64,000 nucleotides of DNA, taken from Amedibacterium intestinale (lineage in GTDB: Bacteria; Bacillota_I; Bacilli_A; Erysipelotrichales; Erysipelotrichaceae). The translations under genes were made by a program, and so were the position numbers. Below the pieces are notes generated by a model. That model searched no databases and was not told the DNA's origin. It saw only the letters and a program-made list of their open reading frames with translations. Position 1 is the first letter of the stretch; every line of letters starts with the position of its first letter. This document shows, one piece after another, positions 8,653 through 17,768 of the stretch. The DNA lies in assembly GCF_010537335.1 (NCBI RefSeq), contig NZ_AP019711.1:1674001-1738000 (forward strand), given 5' to 3'.

Positions 8653-9785
8653 TTACTTCAATAAACATGCTGCTCTTTTATGAATTTCTTTCTCTATCAA
8701 TTTCAATCTTTCATCAGATAGATTATAACGAACATGTCTTTTAAATTTAAAATTCAATAAACGACGAAGTCCTTCTCTATGTTTTCGTGTAAGAACATCT
8801 TTTGCAGTGCCAATAAAGTCATCGTATACACATGGAAGTAAGGTATCCGCATATTCAGATAAGTTTTCCTCTGATTCAAAAACATCTTTCCCTGCAAAAT
8901 TAAACAAAGAGTTTCCATGGTCAAATAATGGTGCAGGAGCTATAATCGTATTCGTTTCATTATCCACAAGAAAGCCAAAATTACCAAAATGGCGATCCGT
9001 ATTGCAAATAAGAGCATCTAGTACAAACATATCATGCAATGCATCTATATACTTATCTCCTAATTTCAGATAATATTCTTCTACCGCCTTCATCCCACCT
9101 GTAGTAATGATTTTCCCAACAGGTATAAAAGAATACTCTTTACTTGTAAATAATTCACAAGTAGAACATAACTCACTTTTCCACATAGATAAACCATATT
9201 TCACTGCATCTATACCAAGAATTTCCGCAATCTGATAAGCATAGTATTCAGAGTATGGTTCATTTCCTGTATTCGATGCACCAAAAGTACCGCCTTTATA
9301 AAGTTGTACTTTTCCTTTTACCCTTCTCCAGCATTTAGGTAGCATCCCGTTTGTGGTAAATTCAGGACTAGAAGCTAAAGAAGTGCGGACACTGCTGCCA
9401 TAACCAGTAAATGCAATTAACGCAAGAATATTACTGAAACGATTATCGTATAAATTATATTTATCAAAAGTTCCCTGAAATCCATCTTCAACAACCCAGT
9501 AACAATCATTCAGTGACAATCCTTTTGATACATCAATAATACGCATGGGACGATTTAGATTTAAAAAACATTTACTCAGAAAGCTATGCACATATGCTCT
9601 ATTTTTAGGTACTATTCTCTTTTTCAGCCATTTTAAAAGACCATCTTCTGTAAGTTTTAAATCCAGTGGTAATAAATACTCGTATGATCATTTATCCATG
9701 TAAGATGTATTTCAGGGATACTACTGTCATTTGTAGAAGAAAATTTTAATAATATTGTATCAAAATGTCTTAATTCATAATTCAT
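8653..9785 (-). pseudogene. HipA-like kinase-domain gene, broken by a single frameshift
   Basis: The long downstream part (to codon MHSF at 9591) carries the HipA C-terminal hallmark ICNTDRHFGNFGFL and APLFDHGNSL, the kinase-like catalytic and metal-binding segments. Upstream, GGGGGTG and an ATG at 9783-9785 start a frame reading MNYELRHFDT, which stops at YYHWI. The same DNA in the next frame reads EYLLPLDLKLTEDGL and runs straight into the long part. A one-base loss near 9681-9683 therefore explains the break. Intact relatives in gut Firmicutes have this N-terminal extension ending in PKNRAYV. HipA kinases can block translation, but these short HipA-domain proteins are not proven toxins. 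Unless recoding or a sequencing error is involved, the gene is inactive. Confidence 0.75.
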
Positions 9786-9913
9786 TTGAGCACCCCCTTC
9801 AAATCAAAATATAATTATATTCTAACATAGAGGATACAATAACGAAAACACATCAAAAACTCCTATTTTAAGATTTACTTATCTACTTCTTAAAAACATA
9901 TGTACAAAAATAC

Positions 9914-9947
9914 CGATGATATTACATTAACACATATAATATCATCG
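9914..9947 (-). terminator. Terminator of the ClpC-like gene
   Basis: Perfect arms CGATGATATTA and TAATATCATCG (9914-9924 and 9937-9947), followed on the minus strand by GTATTTTTG. Confidence 0.75.
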
Positions 9948-9966
9948 ATATATTATGCATACTTAT

Positions 9967-11871
9967 TTATCCTTCTATAAATGTATTTCTAATCTTTTTT
10001 TGAATTTCTTTTATAGTTAGATTTTCATTTAAGAATACTTCTAAATCTTTTTGATTTACCTGCATATTTCTCTTTTCTAAAGCTTTCGTTACGATTTTTT
10101 CTTTATCTTCCTTCGATAATGCAGAAAAATAAAAGACTTCATCACATAAGTCTAGAACCTCTGGTGAAAGATTCCTATCCATACACTTGTCTTTCATAAA
10201 ATCCAAAGTGTTTTGTTTTTCTTCTGTATTCCATTCTAATACAATTAAACAATGTGTTAAATCTGCACATTCTTTTTCCTGCTGTAACTGGTTCGTTTCC
10301 ATGATTTGTCTCAAAAATGAAATCTTCGCAGTACTTGCTTGTTCCATATGCGGAAAATATAAGAGCTGATTTGGATTTCTGCGAAGTTTTTTTATTACAG
10401 AAAGTGTATCTTGTTCGTCCTGGATACTTAAATAATCTTGCTGCTGAAAAAAAGACTGGGCAAAAAGTGTCGCCAGCATATCTTTTCCAGTTCCATCTTC
10501 TCCCACCAGCACCCATAACCCAAGTGGCTGATTTTCCATAGAAACAGATAAAGATCGTGCTTGTTTCAAAATCTGCTGCTTCACTGTATCCTGTCCAACA
10601 AAGCGTTCATCCAGTATATTTTGTAAAGACAGCAATCGATTTTTAAAAGATATGGAAACTCCACTAACTTCTTCTACCACTTTGTTAATCATATCTTCAC
10701 TTATTTCCGATTTTTTTAAGAAACGAGCTTTTACACAAGATAAATCCAATACATCAATCGCTTTGTCCGGAAACTTGCGATTTTTTAAATACATTGCACT
10801 TTTTTCTATCATATATTTCAAAATATCATCAGAAATGTTTACGTCATGATATTCCTCATACTCTTTTTTCTTTTTCTTCAACATCTCTAAAGTTTCCGAT
10901 TCACTTGGCTCTTTCATATAAACAAGCTGAAATCTTCTTTCCAATGCTCGATCACATTCCATATATGTTTCATATTCATCCATTGTTGTTGCGCCAATAC
11001 AACGAAATTTTCCTCTTGCCAGATATGGCTTTAAAACACTGGATACATCAATACTTCCTTCTGATTTTCCTGCACCTATCATCTGATGTATCTCATCAAT
11101 AAATAAAATAACATCTGGATATTTCATCAGTGCATCTAAAACTTTTTGAAGTTTCTCTTCAAAATCTCCACGATACCTTGTTCCTGCCACCAACGTATTT
11201 AAATGCAGTTCATATACACGAGAAGAGGATAACTCTGGCAGCATTTGGTGTTCCAAAAGCCATGCGAAATGTTCCACCAAAGCACTTTTTCCTACACCTG
11301 CATCTCCTACCAGCAAAGGATTTCCTTTATCTTTACGAAGCAATATGGATATCATAAGCTGCAGTTCTTTTTCTCTTCCTGCTATTTGTTTGCCTTTATC
11401 ATCTACTCCTAAACGACGCAATTCCTTAAATTCATCCAATTCGCAATAACCGCTATGTCGCAAAGCAGTTAAAAGCTTTTGACAGTCAATCTCATAACGA
11501 TCAAGCATTTGAGAAGCTACACATTCCTTTGTTCCTAGCAATGCAGATAAAAGACAATCCATATCCATCTCCTCTTCTGCACGCTCCATTGCCATTCGAT
11601 TTCCCTTTTCCAGTATTTCTATAACTGTATCCGAGTATAAAACTTCACCTTCTTTTGATTTCCCACAGCCAAATAAAACAAGCAAATCCTTTTTAATCTT
11701 CTCATAATCAATATGTTCTTTTCTTAATTTATCATATAAAGGATTTTGTGTATCCCATGCAAAAGCAAGCAAAAGATGTTCACTTCCAATATACATATTT
11801 CCCATATCTTTTGCTTCTTGTTGCGCTCTTTCTAGCAGCATCGTTGTTTTATGATCCATTGAAACTTTCAA
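9967..11871 (-). CDS. ClpC-like AAA+ protein with a degenerate second ATPase domain
   Basis: Resembles ClpC/ClpA-type unfoldases but has 634 residues rather than about 810. Residues 1-145 form a Clp N-terminal substrate domain. The first AAA+ domain is intact: Walker A GDAGVGKS (189-196), Walker B ILFIDE (255-260) and arginine finger ERRF (311-314). The coiled middle domain expected after residue 385 is missing. The second AAA+ domain starts normally at VGQD (425-428) with a P-loop GEDGTGKD (457-464), but the pore-loop stretch is absent and Walker B reads LLYFPHMEQ (503-511), lacking the DE pair. It probably does not hydrolyse ATP there, and no IGF-type ClpP-docking loop is apparent. A TTG start at 11871 has GGTG eight bases upstream; the ATG at 11859 is an alternative. 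It has its own terminator and lies next to an IS. Confidence 0.8.
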   Translation of the reverse strand: MKVSMDHKTTMLLERAQQEAKDMGNMYIGSEHLLLAFAWDTQNPLYDKLRKEHIDYEKIKKDLLVLFGCGKSKEGEVLYSDTVIEILEKGNRMAMERAEEEMDMDCLLSALLGTKECVASQMLDRYEIDCQKLLTALRHSGYCELDEFKELRRLGVDDKGKQIAGREKELQLMISILLRKDKGNPLLVGDAGVGKSALVEHFAWLLEHQMLPELSSSRVYELHLNTLVAGTRYRGDFEEKLQKVLDALMKYPDVILFIDEIHQMIGAGKSEGSIDVSSVLKPYLARGKFRCIGATTMDEYETYMECDRALERRFQLVYMKEPSESETLEMLKKKKKEYEEYHDVNISDDILKYMIEKSAMYLKNRKFPDKAIDVLDLSCVKARFLKKSEISEDMINKVVEEVSGVSISFKNRLLSLQNILDERFVGQDTVKQQILKQARSLSVSMENQPLGLWVLVGEDGTGKDMLATLFAQSFFQQQDYLSIQDEQDTLSVIKKLRRNPNQLLYFPHMEQASTAKISFLRQIMETNQLQQEKECADLTHCLIVLEWNTEEKQNTLDFMKDKCMDRNLSPEVLDLCDEVFYFSALSKEDKEKIVTKALEKRNMQVNQKDLEVFLNENLTIKEIQKKIRNTFIEG

Positions 11872-12072
11872 TTATTTCACCATCCATTTCCATATAGTGT
11901 ATGACACATCCTCTAAGTATTTGTAGTATTCCCTGTCTTCTATTTTTAAAACGATTGCTTAAGAATATTACAAAAAAATATATTCCTATTTCTACTCAAC
12001 TTAATAAAACATAATATTAGATGATTTATAAATATAAAAAGAAAGAAGATGATGCTAATAAATACGGTAATC

Positions 12073-12105
12073 TAAAATTACGTGGTGTTTGAAAGGACAA
12101 CACTT
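12073..12105 (+). repeat. Left terminal inverted repeat of the first ISL3-type element
   Basis: TAAAATTACGTG at 12073-12084, then AAAGGACAA about 10 bases on. It matches, in reverse complement, 14532-14565. Confidence 0.7.
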
Positions 12106-12291
12106 TATGCTGTGGTCTTAGTGACTGCAGCTTTTTTCATGCTCTCATCATCTTTGGGGTACCTTTTCTGATATTTCCTCATTATTTCGATCATCATTTA
12201 TGTTATCATATCTTTAAATCAATATATAAAAAAAGTAAGAACCACAAAGTTTAGCGACCTAGGTTCTTACTTACCCAAAGTAGGCATCTTT

Positions 12292-12771
12292 ATGATAACA
12301 TTTAATAACTTTTCTCTCAAGTACATATCTCAAAAATCTTATGACGACTATATTTCTAAGATCGAACTTTCTTCCATCACATGTCCATGCTGTTCTCATC
12401 TTGGATTTCATTTTCATGCTTATTATAAAAGATCTTTACTTACACATAATGGTATTATTACCTTAAAGATATGCAGGATTATTTGTCCTCACTGTCACAA
12501 GACTCACGCCATCCTTCCTGTTTCTTTAATTCCTTACACCAGACTCCTGGCTTCTGATGTAATAGAAATCATTCTCGATCACGATACTGATAAAGATCAT
12601 TCTAACCTTTTTCTTGATCCAGTTTACTTTTACTCCATCTTTCATCGATATCATTCCTTTTTACTGAATATTTCCTATTTCCCTTCAATTACTGATTTTT
12701 TCGTCTTTCATATTCATAGATTTCATAGAAATTTTGCTCAGTTGCGCGGCTTTCTTTTCATTCCCACATAG
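12292..12771 (+). CDS. DUF6431-type zinc-ribbon protein, accessory ORF of the ISL3-type element
   Basis: A 159-residue protein with two CxxC pairs, CPCC (about residues 31-34) and CPHC (about 64-67), spaced as in a zinc ribbon. It is followed by a hydrophobic, histidine- and phenylalanine-rich tail. It lies 110 bases before an ISL3-type transposase. The second element at 61.1 kb has a clear homologue in the same place: SYDDYISKI here aligns with SYDNLINKF there. The zinc-ribbon part resembles the N-terminal zinc finger of ISL3 transposases, so it may bind the element ends or regulate the transposase. That role is inference. The start codon is the ATG after GTAGGCATCTTT; its ribosome site is weak. 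Confidence 0.65.
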   Translation: MITFNNFSLKYISQKSYDDYISKIELSSITCPCCSHLGFHFHAYYKRSLLTHNGIITLKICRIICPHCHKTHAILPVSLIPYTRLLASDVIEIILDHDTDKDHSNLFLDPVYFYSIFHRYHSFLLNISYFPSITDFFVFHIHRFHRNFAQLRGFLFIPT

Positions 12772-12889
12772 GATTCCTTTCCTGCCTTCCATTTTGCCTT
12801 CATAATGACACTGTAATGATCATTATAGACTGGAGGTTGATGAAAACATCCATTGTATTTTCAGTTCTTGATGTTTTCTTTTGATTTTT

Positions 12890-14290
12890 ATGAAAAACGA
12901 TACTACTTCTGCGTCCATCAGTGACGACTATATCCTTCATCTCTTTCATCTCCAGAAAGAACAGATAGATTCTTTCCAGGTAAATCATCAGGATGATGGT
13001 GTTCATGTAAGGATCAAGCTTACCCCAAAGACTACTTCATGTCCTGTCTGCGGCTTTCCCACTTCCAAGGTAAAAAGCTATGTACATAAACGCATAACAC
13101 ATTCCATGCTGAATACGGAAGCCTGCTATATCGATTACCAGGCCAGACGCTATATCTGCCCTGCATGTAATAAGACTTTCTATGAGGACAATCCTTTTAC
13201 TTTCAAGGGAATGAAGATCTCTTTATTGACCGTATATAATGTCCTTCGAGATCTGAAAAACCCTGCCGATACATTTAAAAGCGTTGCACAGAGAAATCAT
13301 ATATCCTCTACTTCTGCCATGTCCATCTTTGACAGGCATGTCCAGATATCCAGAAGAAAACTTCCTGAATATCTGAATATCGACGAAGTCTACAGTTTCA
13401 AATCTGAAAACAGTTCCTATGTATGTGTCCTTCTGGATTTCAACTCCCAAAATGTCATCGATCTTCTTCCAGGCAGGAAAAAGTCCGAACTCATCAATTA
13501 CTTTTCTTTCATTCCCCGAGAAGAAAGATGTGCTGTAAAGGCCGTATCTATTGATTTATGGGAAACCTACAGGATCGTCGCAAAGATGATGTTCCCCAAT
13601 GCCGCCATAGCTGCGGATAAATTCCATCTCATCCAGGAACTGAACAGAAGAGTAGACAAGGTGCGTCTGCGTACGATGAATCAGTTAAAGAACTATAAGC
13701 TCATGGATCTGAAAAATGCAGATGCAGCTTCGATAGAAAAAGCTGAAAGAATGCGTAAACAGTATTACCTTTATAAAAAATTCAACTGGCTTCTCTTCAC
13801 AAACGATCCTGCATATACAGATCCAAATAGAGAAAAGAAATATAATAAAGTACTTCAGGGATACTATAACTATAACGATATCCTGCATTATATGTGTTTG
13901 TATAACCCTGAACTTGAAGAAGCCATGAATCTGAAAGACAGGATGATATATTTCTATAAGAACAGTGATCTTGATAATGCAAGAAAAGATATCAATGAAC
14001 TGATCAGTGCTTTCAGGGATTGTAAAGTACCTGAAATATCATCCTTTGCGAATACGATGACCAGATGGAAGACTGAAATAATAAATTCTTTTATCGTCAC
14101 GAATGAACATGGAAGAAAGATAAACAGCGGGATCATAGAAAACAGAAACAGGACGATCAAATGTATCAAGCACAATTCCAATGGATATACCAATTGGAAA
14201 CGATTCCGAAACAGAGTGCTTTATGTACTGAATAAAGATACCACTTATCACTTATACCCTAAGGAAGGAGAAAATGAAAATGAACAATAA
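12890..14290 (+). CDS. ISL3 family transposase
   Basis: A DDE-type transposase of 466 residues. The N-terminal zinc ribbon is visible as CPVCGFPT and CPACNKTF (about residues 45-90), and is followed by an HTH-like region. The RNase-H-like catalytic core has likely acidic residues in NIDEVYSF, in IAADKFHLIQELNRR (the family's DxxH motif) and in IIENRNRTIK, followed by NGYTNWKRFRNR near the C-terminus. The frame is intact over the normal family length, so the element could be active. A TTG at 12881 is an alternative start; no good ribosome site is visible for either. The last 17 bases overlap the next small ORF. Confidence 0.88.
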   Translation: MKNDTTSASISDDYILHLFHLQKEQIDSFQVNHQDDGVHVRIKLTPKTTSCPVCGFPTSKVKSYVHKRITHSMLNTEACYIDYQARRYICPACNKTFYEDNPFTFKGMKISLLTVYNVLRDLKNPADTFKSVAQRNHISSTSAMSIFDRHVQISRRKLPEYLNIDEVYSFKSENSSYVCVLLDFNSQNVIDLLPGRKKSELINYFSFIPREERCAVKAVSIDLWETYRIVAKMMFPNAAIAADKFHLIQELNRRVDKVRLRTMNQLKNYKLMDLKNADAASIEKAERMRKQYYLYKKFNWLLFTNDPAYTDPNREKKYNKVLQGYYNYNDILHYMCLYNPELEEAMNLKDRMIYFYKNSDLDNARKDINELISAFRDCKVPEISSFANTMTRWKTEIINSFIVTNEHGRKINSGIIENRNRTIKCIKHNSNGYTNWKRFRNRVLYVLNKDTTYHLYPKEGENENEQ

Positions 14291-14438
14291 AATTTATTAC
14301 CAACGTAAAGAAAGATGGCTCAAAAGAGAACTTTACATTAAAAAGCAGCGCCTTATGATGCTGGAGCTGGAAGTAGAAAATCTACGATTGAAACTTCTTT
14401 TGGAAAAAGAAAAAAACAAAAATATTCTTCCATTCTGA
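14274..14438 (+). CDS. Small basic coiled-coil protein inside the ISL3-type element
   Basis: Fifty-four residues beginning MKMNNKIYYQRKERW and continuing with a leucine-rich heptad pattern (MMLELEVENLRLKLLLEKEK), so very probably a coiled coil. It starts inside the transposase gene in another frame, overlapping it by 17 bases. A strong AAGGAAGGAG sits four to ten bases before the ATG, which suggests translational coupling to the transposase. The ORF ends ten bases before a perfect palindrome. The second ISL3-type element has no counterpart. Function unknown; a transposase partner or regulator is conceivable. Confidence 0.6.
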   Translation: MKMNNKIYYQRKERWLKRELYIKKQRLMMLELEVENLRLKLLLEKEKNKNILPF

Positions 14439-14448
14439 TATTAAAAAC

Positions 14449-14470
14449 GAGAGAGCTGATCAGCTCTCTC
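14449..14470 (+). terminator. Perfect palindrome at the 3' end of the IS operon
   Basis: GAGAGAGCTG (14449-14458), AT, CAGCTCTCTC (14461-14470). The following T-tract is weak (ATCCTTTACATCTTG). Confidence 0.55.
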
Positions 14471-14531
14471 ATCCTTTACATCTTGTTTTCAATAAACATC
14501 TTTGGGGTACTGATGCCCACAAGTTATTTTA

Positions 14532-14565
14532 TTGTCCTTTGTTAGTTTTACCACACGTAATTTTA
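14532..14565 (-). repeat. Right terminal inverted repeat of the first ISL3-type element
   Basis: TTGTCCTTT at 14532-14540 and CACGTAATTTTA at 14554-14565, reverse complement of the left end blocks. Confidence 0.7.
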
Positions 14566-14587
14566 CAAAGCCATAAATACTATGCAT

Positions 14588-15448
14588 CTATCTACTTTCT
14601 TTTCGTTTTATATTCCATGTACCTATTACTTCATTAATTGTAGAAACAGTTACAAAAGCTTCAATATTCGCTGTCTGTAAATAATTCAATAACTGCCGAT
14701 ACTCATTTACCGTCATGATTGTCACAAGCTCTGTGCGTTCTGTTTTTTCATAACCACCTTGTGCTTTGTAAAGAGTAACTCCTCTTTTCATATGATTTAA
14801 TATATGTTCTTTAATAACTTCATAGTCGTTTGATAAAATACAGATTTTTTTCTTTTTATTAAATCCATCAATAAAATAATCAATTGCCTGTCCATTCGCA
14901 TATGTACCTAAAATACTAACGACCAATGTACCTACATCATACACAAATATCGAAGTGAATGCCGTTACCATACCAGCTAATGTAACTGCTTTCCCAATTT
15001 CCATATGCGTATATTTACTAATTACTTTTGCGACAATATCCAAACCTCCAGAAGACGCATTGACTCTAAAAAGCATTGCCTGACCTAACGCAATCATTAA
15101 AATATAAGCTGCTAAATCAAAAACAGCATTTCCTGTTATAGAACCCTCAAAAGGAAACATTTTTTCAAACATCCACAAAAATATCGGAAGAAGAAAAGAA
15201 GTATAAACTGTTTTTGCGCCAAATTCTTTTCCAATAAGCAAAAATCCTACCACCAGCAGCACTGCATTTAAGATTAAAGTAATAAGAGACATTGGCATAC
15301 TTAACAGCTGCGATAAAACCATTGCTAATCCTGAAATACTTCCCACTACAATTCCACTTGGAACTAAGAAGAAATATACAGATGCAGAAATAAAAAGCAT
15401 TGCAAACGTAATATAAATAAACTCCTTAAACTGTTCTTTTTTTTCCAT
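14588..15448 (-). CDS. YitT family membrane protein (DUF161 plus DUF2179)
   Basis: A 286-residue membrane protein of the YitT family. Five or six hydrophobic helices (about residues 10-185) form the YitT domain, and a soluble C-terminal DUF2179 domain (about 205-280) contains the GVTLYKAQGGYEKTER motif typical of the group. The start at 15448 is preferred over 15487 because GAGGAGAG lies seven bases before it. The physiological role of YitT proteins is not settled. It stands alone between the IS and a lipoprotein gene. Confidence 0.88.
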   Translation of the reverse strand: MEKKEQFKEFIYITFAMLFISASVYFFLVPSGIVVGSISGLAMVLSQLLSMPMSLITLILNAVLLVVGFLLIGKEFGAKTVYTSFLLPIFLWMFEKMFPFEGSITGNAVFDLAAYILMIALGQAMLFRVNASSGGLDIVAKVISKYTHMEIGKAVTLAGMVTAFTSIFVYDVGTLVVSILGTYANGQAIDYFIDGFNKKKKICILSNDYEVIKEHILNHMKRGVTLYKAQGGYEKTERTELVTIMTVNEYRQLLNYLQTANIEAFVTVSTINEVIGTWNIKRKESR

Positions 15449-15550
15449 CACGACTCTCCTCTTATATATACGTTTAAACAATACCATATTTACAGAAAAA
15501 CTTCCTTAGTTTTTTAATATTTTAATATATATTAAATCTATACAATCAAA

Positions 15551-16153
15551 TTAGTTTGAAGACAGCTCTTTTTTACTAAAACAGATGGTAACTGCATAAA
15601 CTGCTTCATGTCCAGCATCATATTTTTCAGGATGTGAAAAATCTTCTACCCCATATGCTTCTATGTTTGGTTTTGAAGAAAAATACTGAATGGCAAGTGG
15701 AATATCTTTTTCATATTCTATGTTTGTCTCTCCACTTATTTTGTTTGTTGTAGTTCCCAAATCATCAAAGGATGTATCGTCTGCTGATGCTTCTAAAACA
15801 CTAGAATTTTTTAGATGTTCACTTTTAAAAACGATATTTGCCCCTTTATACATTTTGTCAAATCCCACAACAAAACGTCCTTTTGAATCATTCATTGCTA
15901 CTGCACCTTCTCTTTCCATTTCCCATTTTCCATCTTTTAAACAGTAAACACGCAAAGCAACACTTTTTACTTGCTCATCAACGTTATAATCAAAAATCTG
16001 CTGCTGATTTTCAGGATCAAGCAAGTTTTTAATATCAGTTTCTTCTTGCGATAATTTTGAAGGCTGTATGCTCATAGAAGAATTTTGCTGTTTTGTACAG
16101 CCTGCGCTAAGCATAAGACTTAAAGCACATATAACAACAAATATTTTTTTCAT
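15551..16153 (-). CDS. Putative lipoprotein, unknown function
   Basis: Two hundred residues with a lipoprotein signal peptide: MKKIF start, hydrophobic core, and lipobox LSAGC with the cysteine near residue 19. The start at 16153 is chosen because AGGAG lies seven bases upstream. The earlier in-frame ATG would spoil the signal peptide. After the signal comes a low-complexity linker and then a soluble domain I do not recognise. It lies downstream of phoU on the same strand, but a terminator separates the two. Confidence 0.75.
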   Translation of the reverse strand: MKKIFVVICALSLMLSAGCTKQQNSSMSIQPSKLSQEETDIKNLLDPENQQQIFDYNVDEQVKSVALRVYCLKDGKWEMEREGAVAMNDSKGRFVVGFDKMYKGANIVFKSEHLKNSSVLEASADDTSFDDLGTTTNKISGETNIEYEKDIPLAIQYFSSKPNIEAYGVEDFSHPEKYDAGHEAVYAVTICFSKKELSSN

Positions 16154-16235
16154 ATCCAATCTCCTCAAACTCTTATTTTTATTGTTTTTCCACTTTTATA
16201 ATATACAACAATAAACAAATAAATATAGAAAACAA

Positions 16236-16269
16236 CACATCAGATAATGGTCTAAATATCCCTGATGTG
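16236..16269 (-). terminator. Terminator of the pst-phoU operon
   Basis: Arms CACATCAG (16236-16243) and CTGATGTG (16262-16269). On the minus strand the stem is followed by TTGTTTTC, about 80 bases after the phoU stop. Confidence 0.7.
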
Positions 16270-16347
16270 CTGTCTCTATTTTCCCCTTATTTCAATGTTT
16301 CTAATTTATTTTTATACAATTATTCCCCAGGAAATATTTACATATAT

Positions 16348-16986
16348 TTAACCAAAGTCGTAATGCTGCCCCTTCATCATATAAATGATATGTTCGCAGA
16401 TATTTTTAATATGATCTCCTGCTCTTTCAATATTTCGTAACATACCACTTACTACAAATACATCTTCAATCAAATTTTCTCCAGATTCTTCTTTTAATCT
16501 TGCTCGTATTTCTTTTACCAGCTGATTGAGATACTGATCACGTTTTACAATTTCAAATGCACTTTCCACATTACGCTCTTCATAAGCTTTCATTGTTTCC
16601 TGCAGCATATTGATCATATATTTTTCCATCTGCTGTGCATATTCCAAGACATGAGGGAACTGCGCATCTTGTTTCAATAAGTATTTTGCTACATTTTTCG
16701 CATAATCTCCAATACGTTCCAATTCAGATGCAATTTTAATATCTGCCACAACTTTTCTTAAATCGCTTGCGACTGGAGAAAGAAGAGCCAAAGAGCGTAC
16801 TGCCTGATCGTTTACTTCTTCTTCCATGTGGTTGATGATGTCATCTGCCTGCATGATTTCAAGTTCCATTTCACGATCTGGATTTTCCAATACTTCCACT
16901 ACTTTTTCATGCATGCTAATTACCTGTCTTGCCATTTTCATGACATTGGCTTCCATTGTATCCAGTTCTTTATCAATTTTTACCAT
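16348..16986 (-). CDS. phoU: Phosphate transport system regulatory protein
   Basis: PhoU restrains Pst uptake and the phosphate sensor when phosphate is plentiful. The 212 residues form two PhoU three-helix repeats. Metal-binding segments DIKIASELERIGDYAKNVA and ERAGDHIKNICEHIIYM are in the expected places (about 82-102 and 183-205). AGGAGG is eight bases before the ATG. It lies 12 bases after pstB, as the last gene of the pst operon. Confidence 0.95.
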   Translation of the reverse strand: MVKIDKELDTMEANVMKMARQVISMHEKVVEVLENPDREMELEIMQADDIINHMEEEVNDQAVRSLALLSPVASDLRKVVADIKIASELERIGDYAKNVAKYLLKQDAQFPHVLEYAQQMEKYMINMLQETMKAYEERNVESAFEIVKRDQYLNQLVKEIRARLKEESGENLIEDVFVVSGMLRNIERAGDHIKNICEHIIYMMKGQHYDFG

Positions 16987-16998
16987 AATTTCTACCTC

Positions 16999-17757
16999 CT
17001 ATCCAAATCTACCAGTAATATAATCTTCTGTACGTTTATCCTCAGGATTTTGGAAAATCTTACTTGTATTATTAAATTCAATGACTTCCCCTAATAAGAA
17101 GAAAGCTGTATCATCACTGACACGAGATGCCTGCTGCATAGAGTGCGTTACAATTACAATCGTATAATCTTTCTTTAATTCTTCAATCAAGTCCTCTATT
17201 TTACTAGTCGCAATAGGGTCTAATGCACTTGTAGGCTCATCCATTAAGATTACTTCTGGTTCCATGGCGATTGCTCTTGCGATACATAAACGCTGCTGCT
17301 GTCCACCTGATAAACCAAAGGCACTATCGTGTAAGCGATCTTTTACTTCTTCCCATAAGGCTGCTTTTTCTAATGACTGCTGTACGATTTCATCCAGTAC
17401 TTTTTTATTTTTGATACCCTGACATTTAGGACCATAGGTAATGTTATCATAAATTGACATTGGAAATGGATTTGGTTTCTGAAATACCATACCTACCTGT
17501 GTACGCAAATCTACAACATTTAATTTATCGCTGTGAATATCCGTTCCATCAATTTCAATCGTACCTTGTATACGACATCCATCAATCAAATCGTTCATAC
17601 GATTCAAACAGCGAAGAAAGGTTGATTTCCCGCATCCACTAGGTCCAATCAATGCAGTAACTTTGTTTTTCTTAATATCCAGCGCTACATTTTTAAGTGC
17701 GTGTTTTTCTCCATAATATAAATTTAGATTATCTACATGAAAGATCGTGTTTTCCAT
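16999..17757 (-). CDS. pstB: Phosphate ABC transporter ATP-binding protein
   Basis: The ATPase subunit that drives PstSCA phosphate import at the cytoplasmic face. The 252 residues show Walker [10 protein letters not shown], the PstB-typical LNRMNDLI segment, Q-loop [13 protein letters not shown], signature LSGGQQQR, Walker B VILMDEP and switch VTHSMQQA. The start at 17757 (MENTIFHV) is preferred over 17778: AGGAGG lies eight bases before it, while the earlier ATG overlaps the pstA end. Confidence 0.97.
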   Translation of the reverse strand: MENTIFHVDNLNLYYGEKHALKNVALDIKKNKVTALIGPSGCGKSTFLRCLNRMNDLIDGCRIQGTIEIDGTDIHSDKLNVVDLRTQVGMVFQKPNPFPMSIYDNITYGPKCQGIKNKKVLDEIVQQSLEKAALWEEVKDRLHDSAFGLSGGQQQRLCIARAIAMEPEVILMDEPTSALDPIATSKIEDLIEELKKDYTIVIVTHSMQQASRVSDDTAFFLLGEVIEFNNTSKIFQNPEDKRTEDYITGRFG

Positions 17758-17768
17758 TTGTTTTCCTC

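Larger units (their letters stand above)
12073..14565 (+). mobile_element. ISL3-type insertion element with three ORFs
   Basis: About 2.5 kb bounded by imperfect terminal inverted repeats beginning TAAAATTACGTG on each side, with a further shared AAAGGACAA block. Inside, in order: a DUF6431 zinc-ribbon ORF, an ISL3-type DDE transposase and a 54-residue basic coiled-coil ORF, then a perfect palindrome. I saw no clear 8-bp target duplication, so the exact ends may be off by a few bases. The left 220 bases before the first ORF hold a hairpin (AAGTAAGAACC/GGTTCTTACTT, 12233-12273) but no gene. Confidence 0.75.

Noticed and set aside
10175-10516. A 113-codon minus-strand frame inside the ClpC-like gene
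   Set aside because: It is an out-of-frame shadow of the degenerate second AAA+ domain, lacks a ribosome site and its sequence (MGAGGRRWNWKR) has no protein-like features; the ClpC frame explains the region.
12047-12162. AAGATGATG and CATCATCTT as outer ends of the first ISL3-type element
   Set aside because: The pair straddles the left end only and has no partner at the right end; the TAAAATTACGTG pair at 12073 and 14554 is a better boundary.
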